A stretch of 64,000 nt of DNA from the NCBI GenBank assembly GCA_028023455.1, contig JAQFVV010000050.1, positions 3,910,626 through 3,974,625 of the forward strand, written 5' to 3'. The stretch's first letter is position 1. Each line of letters begins with the position of its first letter. Below the pieces are notes generated by a model. That model did not search any database and had not been told where the DNA came from. It saw only the letters and a list, made by a program, of their open reading frames with translations. This document shows, piece after piece, positions 61,700 to 64,000 of the stretch. The DNA comes from Epiperipatus broadwayi (Eukaryota; Onychophora; Udeonychophora; Euonychophora; Peripatidae). The position numbers were made by a program, and so were the translations under genes.

Positions 61700-62180
61700 A
61701 GCTTTGGATCTGAGAGCTCTGCACCGAGATCTTAGGATCTCATGTAACCTTCCAGAAGCCACATTTTACTTTGTGTAAGCATAAAGAATGGTGATCATGT
61801 GACATCTGGTTATTTGTAGTTACAGAAGTAATTCATAGACATAGTATTCTAAAAAAATTGTTTTCTTGTTAATAGAAGGTCTTTTTTTATAGATTATTTT
61901 AACCAATTTTGAGCATTTTCAGCTAATCCATTAGATTTAGGATGGAGTTATGGGGACATATATGCTTGATACTTCATGTTTGCAAATAGACATCAGATTT
62001 TTTGAAGTAAAATTTATTACTGTTACCTGTAACTAATGTCTCTGGATAGCTATGTACAATTTATCAATAATTTCTTCTGATTTTAATTGTGAAGTATTAT
62101 AGCCAGTAAAAATATGGATTTAGAAGCAATAAAAATAAATAACATATAAAAGGTATGGCATGGTCAGATGATCATGAACT
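61700..62180 (-). pseudogene. Decayed Ty3/gypsy-like integrase core fragment
   Basis: Reading the minus strand across several frames: LKSEEIIDKLYIAI (about 62040-62085), then ETLVTGNSNKFYFKKSD (about 61990-62035; a form of the LVTDNG-x-F-TS motif), then IKHICPHNS (about 61945-61975), then SNGLAENAQNWL (about 61900-61935; the SNG-x-AE motif before the catalytic Glu). The order and spacing match the DDE core of gypsy integrases: the D of TDNG is mutated to G, and the E of SNGLAE remains. Frameshifts lie between the blocks. No LTRs were seen nearby, so it is an isolated relic, unrelated in position to element G. Confidence 0.6.
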
Positions 62181-63020
62181 GAACTGTCTTGATGTTTGAG
62201 GATTAGCCAAATAGATTGTGCATTTCCTTATAAACATGTCTTAATTAAGTAAAAATTAGATCAAAAAATACAATACATTGTTGTTTAGTATAGTTTGAAT
62301 AAAGGAGATGATGCATAATCTGTAGGAAATAAAGAAATTTTAATGATATTAAATAAGAGTTATTTTCTATTAATCTATTTTGGCTATAAATATTAGGAAA
62401 AAACTTCAAAAGTGCATGTCCTAGATTAATTTAATTTAATTGTTTTTGTTACTACTGACAGCTTCTTCTTCAGTGTGTTAAAGTGCTTATATATACTATT
62501 TTTTTTTAAATATTTTATTTCTAGTGCACTTCAATTCTATGTATAGTAATAGTTTTTTTTAATCATGTAATAAATAAATATAGTATTTTTGTTATGAATA
62601 TTAACTGATGTTTGTATTGATTTTTTTTTTTTAGTTTAGTGTGTTGAATATTCTGTAAGAAATGGTTATAGGAACTTATTGAATAAAAAAATAGATAGGT
62701 TATAATTTCTATTTGTTATGATTACACTTTTTAACAATATATCATTTAAATTTGTTTTTAATTACATAATGAATAAATCAAGTATGGTATTTTTTTGGAA
62801 AAAATCTAATCCTTTTATATTATTAAGATGATGCTCTGATGGACCTTAGTTAAAAATGGCAGACATTTTTAAAAAATGATTTTTTAAAATCACCGTAGAA
62901 AACAGTTGACTCTGTTAATCAAATGGATGTGTAGAAATTGATACTAATAGCTATGATGAATAATTATATAAAGGCTCCTCATGTATAAAGAGAGGAGCTG
63001 AGTGTTTATATATATATATA
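62181..63020. other. Unassigned AT-rich stretch
   Basis: No gene recognised. Homopolymer runs are frequent. An AT run near 63008-63022 leads into the inverted-repeat region. Confidence 0.3.
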
Positions 63021-64000
63021 TGATCAATAGATGGCGTCTTTACTAAACAAGTGTAAAATATTTTAATAAACGAAGAGTCAATTATCCTCTTTCATTTTCT
63101 CACTCCAGATCAGCTGATTTCACTGGTTTGCTTCGTCAGTGGAAGGATAGAGTATAGAAACTAGGTCTAAAGACTGACTCCAAGCACTTATGCAAAACGT
63201 TTATATCAGTTTGCTAAGCTGAATTTTTCAGACCGTAAAGTCTTCAAACTCAGCTCAGCAAGCTAGATACTATATGCTGATCTCAGTTCAGTTCACCACA
63301 TAGCAGTCTCTGCAATATATATCATTCAAGAAAACTTTAAAGGTACATTTATGAAAAATAAAAAAGTTGTCAACTGCACACTTGTTATTTATGATCAATA
63401 GATCTTTACCAAAACCGCCAAACAAATGTAAAATATTTTTACATAAACCTAAGGAGCAGAATTAACTACCTCTTTCATTTCCACCTCCAGTCACTGATTT
63501 CACTTTTAGCAGTGGAAGGATAGAGCTATAGAAACTAGGTCTAAAGACTGACTCTCAAGCACTTATGCAAAACGTTTATATCAGTTTGCAAGCTTGCATA
63601 AGTGCTTGAGAGTCAGTCTTTAGACCTAGTTTCTATAGCTCTATCCTTCCACTGACGAAAGCAAACCAGCTTGAAATCAGCTGATCTGGAGGTGAGCAAA
63701 ATGAAAGAGGTAGTTAATTCTGACTCCTTTTGCGTTTATGTAAAAATATTTTACACTTGTTTTGCGGTTTTGGTAAAGACCCATCTATTGATCATAAATA
63801 ACAAGTGATAGCAGGTTACGTGACTAACTTGTTTTTTATTTTTCATAAATGTACCTTTAAAGTTTTCTTGCAATGATATATTTGCAGAGACTTTGACTAT
63901 GTGGTGAAACTGAACTGAGATCAGACCCATATACATATCTAGCTTGCTAGGCTGAGTTTGAAGACTTTACTGTCTGAAAATTCACGCTTGCAAACTGATA
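63021..64000. repeat. Tandem-plus-inverted repeat (large fold-back), open at window end
   Basis: A unit of about 370 bases starting ATGATCAATAGAT occurs at 63021-63390, starts again at 63391 (to about 63570), and then occurs inverted from 63594 to the window end. The axis lies in the 23-base spacer 63571-63593. The first arm pair, GAGCTATAGAAACTAGGTCT and its inverse, is essentially perfect. The outer arm (63207 onward against 63594-64000) matches with scattered changes. Frames here are shadows. It is satellite-like or the terminal inverted repeat of a larger element. Confidence 0.8.

Overview
This is an AT-rich stretch of eukaryotic nuclear DNA built almost entirely from transposable elements, their wreckage and simple repeats. 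I see no convincing host gene, no tRNA or rRNA gene, and no bacterial feature. The element set (Tx1/L1-like, CR1/Jockey-like and RTE non-LTR elements, two LTR elements, MITE-like units, long (TAA)n arrays) points to an invertebrate animal. An arthropod is the best guess, but the window does not prove it.

Layout. 374-6295: decayed Tx1-like non-LTR element A1 (+). 6440-12141: a chain of CR1/Jockey-group fragments on the minus strand (D1, D2, C1/C2, C3), each separated from the next by a (TAA)n array. 12145-13080: tail of another non-LTR element. 13789-19515: a second Tx1-like copy, A2 (+). 19821-31740: a pol-deleted Ty3/gypsy-like element G with two 4.36-kb LTRs, inserted in an (AT)n tract. 32638-33745: RTE fragment E1 (+). 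33998-39235: a second LTR element H with 538-bp LTRs. 39236-46200: mostly unassigned DNA with a dispersed repeat (R1), two MITE-like units and a minus-strand RTE tail (E3). 46391-52312: Tx1-like 3' fragment A3 (+) and a nearly complete CR1-like element C4 (-), meeting tail to tail at a shared (TAA)n/(TTA)n array. 55186-58093: RTE element E2 (-). 58094-64000: unassigned DNA with a hairpin, the second dispersed-repeat copy (R2), a decayed integrase fragment and a large inverted repeat that runs off the window end.

How the parts relate. The three Tx1-like copies encode related proteins: a double zinc-knuckle ORF1, and an ORF2 with endonuclease, reverse transcriptase, a shared TD-x-PPP motif and a C-terminal CCHC. 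C4 pairs an ORF1 carrying a PHD-like finger, a coiled coil and a baculovirus-FP-like domain with an endonuclease/RT ORF2, and only three obvious lesions inactivate it. Most truncated element 5' ends and most 3' tails abut (TAA)n, so these arrays appear to be both target and product of retrotransposition. The two LTR pairs differ from each other largely at CpG versus TpG/CpA positions, which suggests these elements were CpG-methylated in the germ line.
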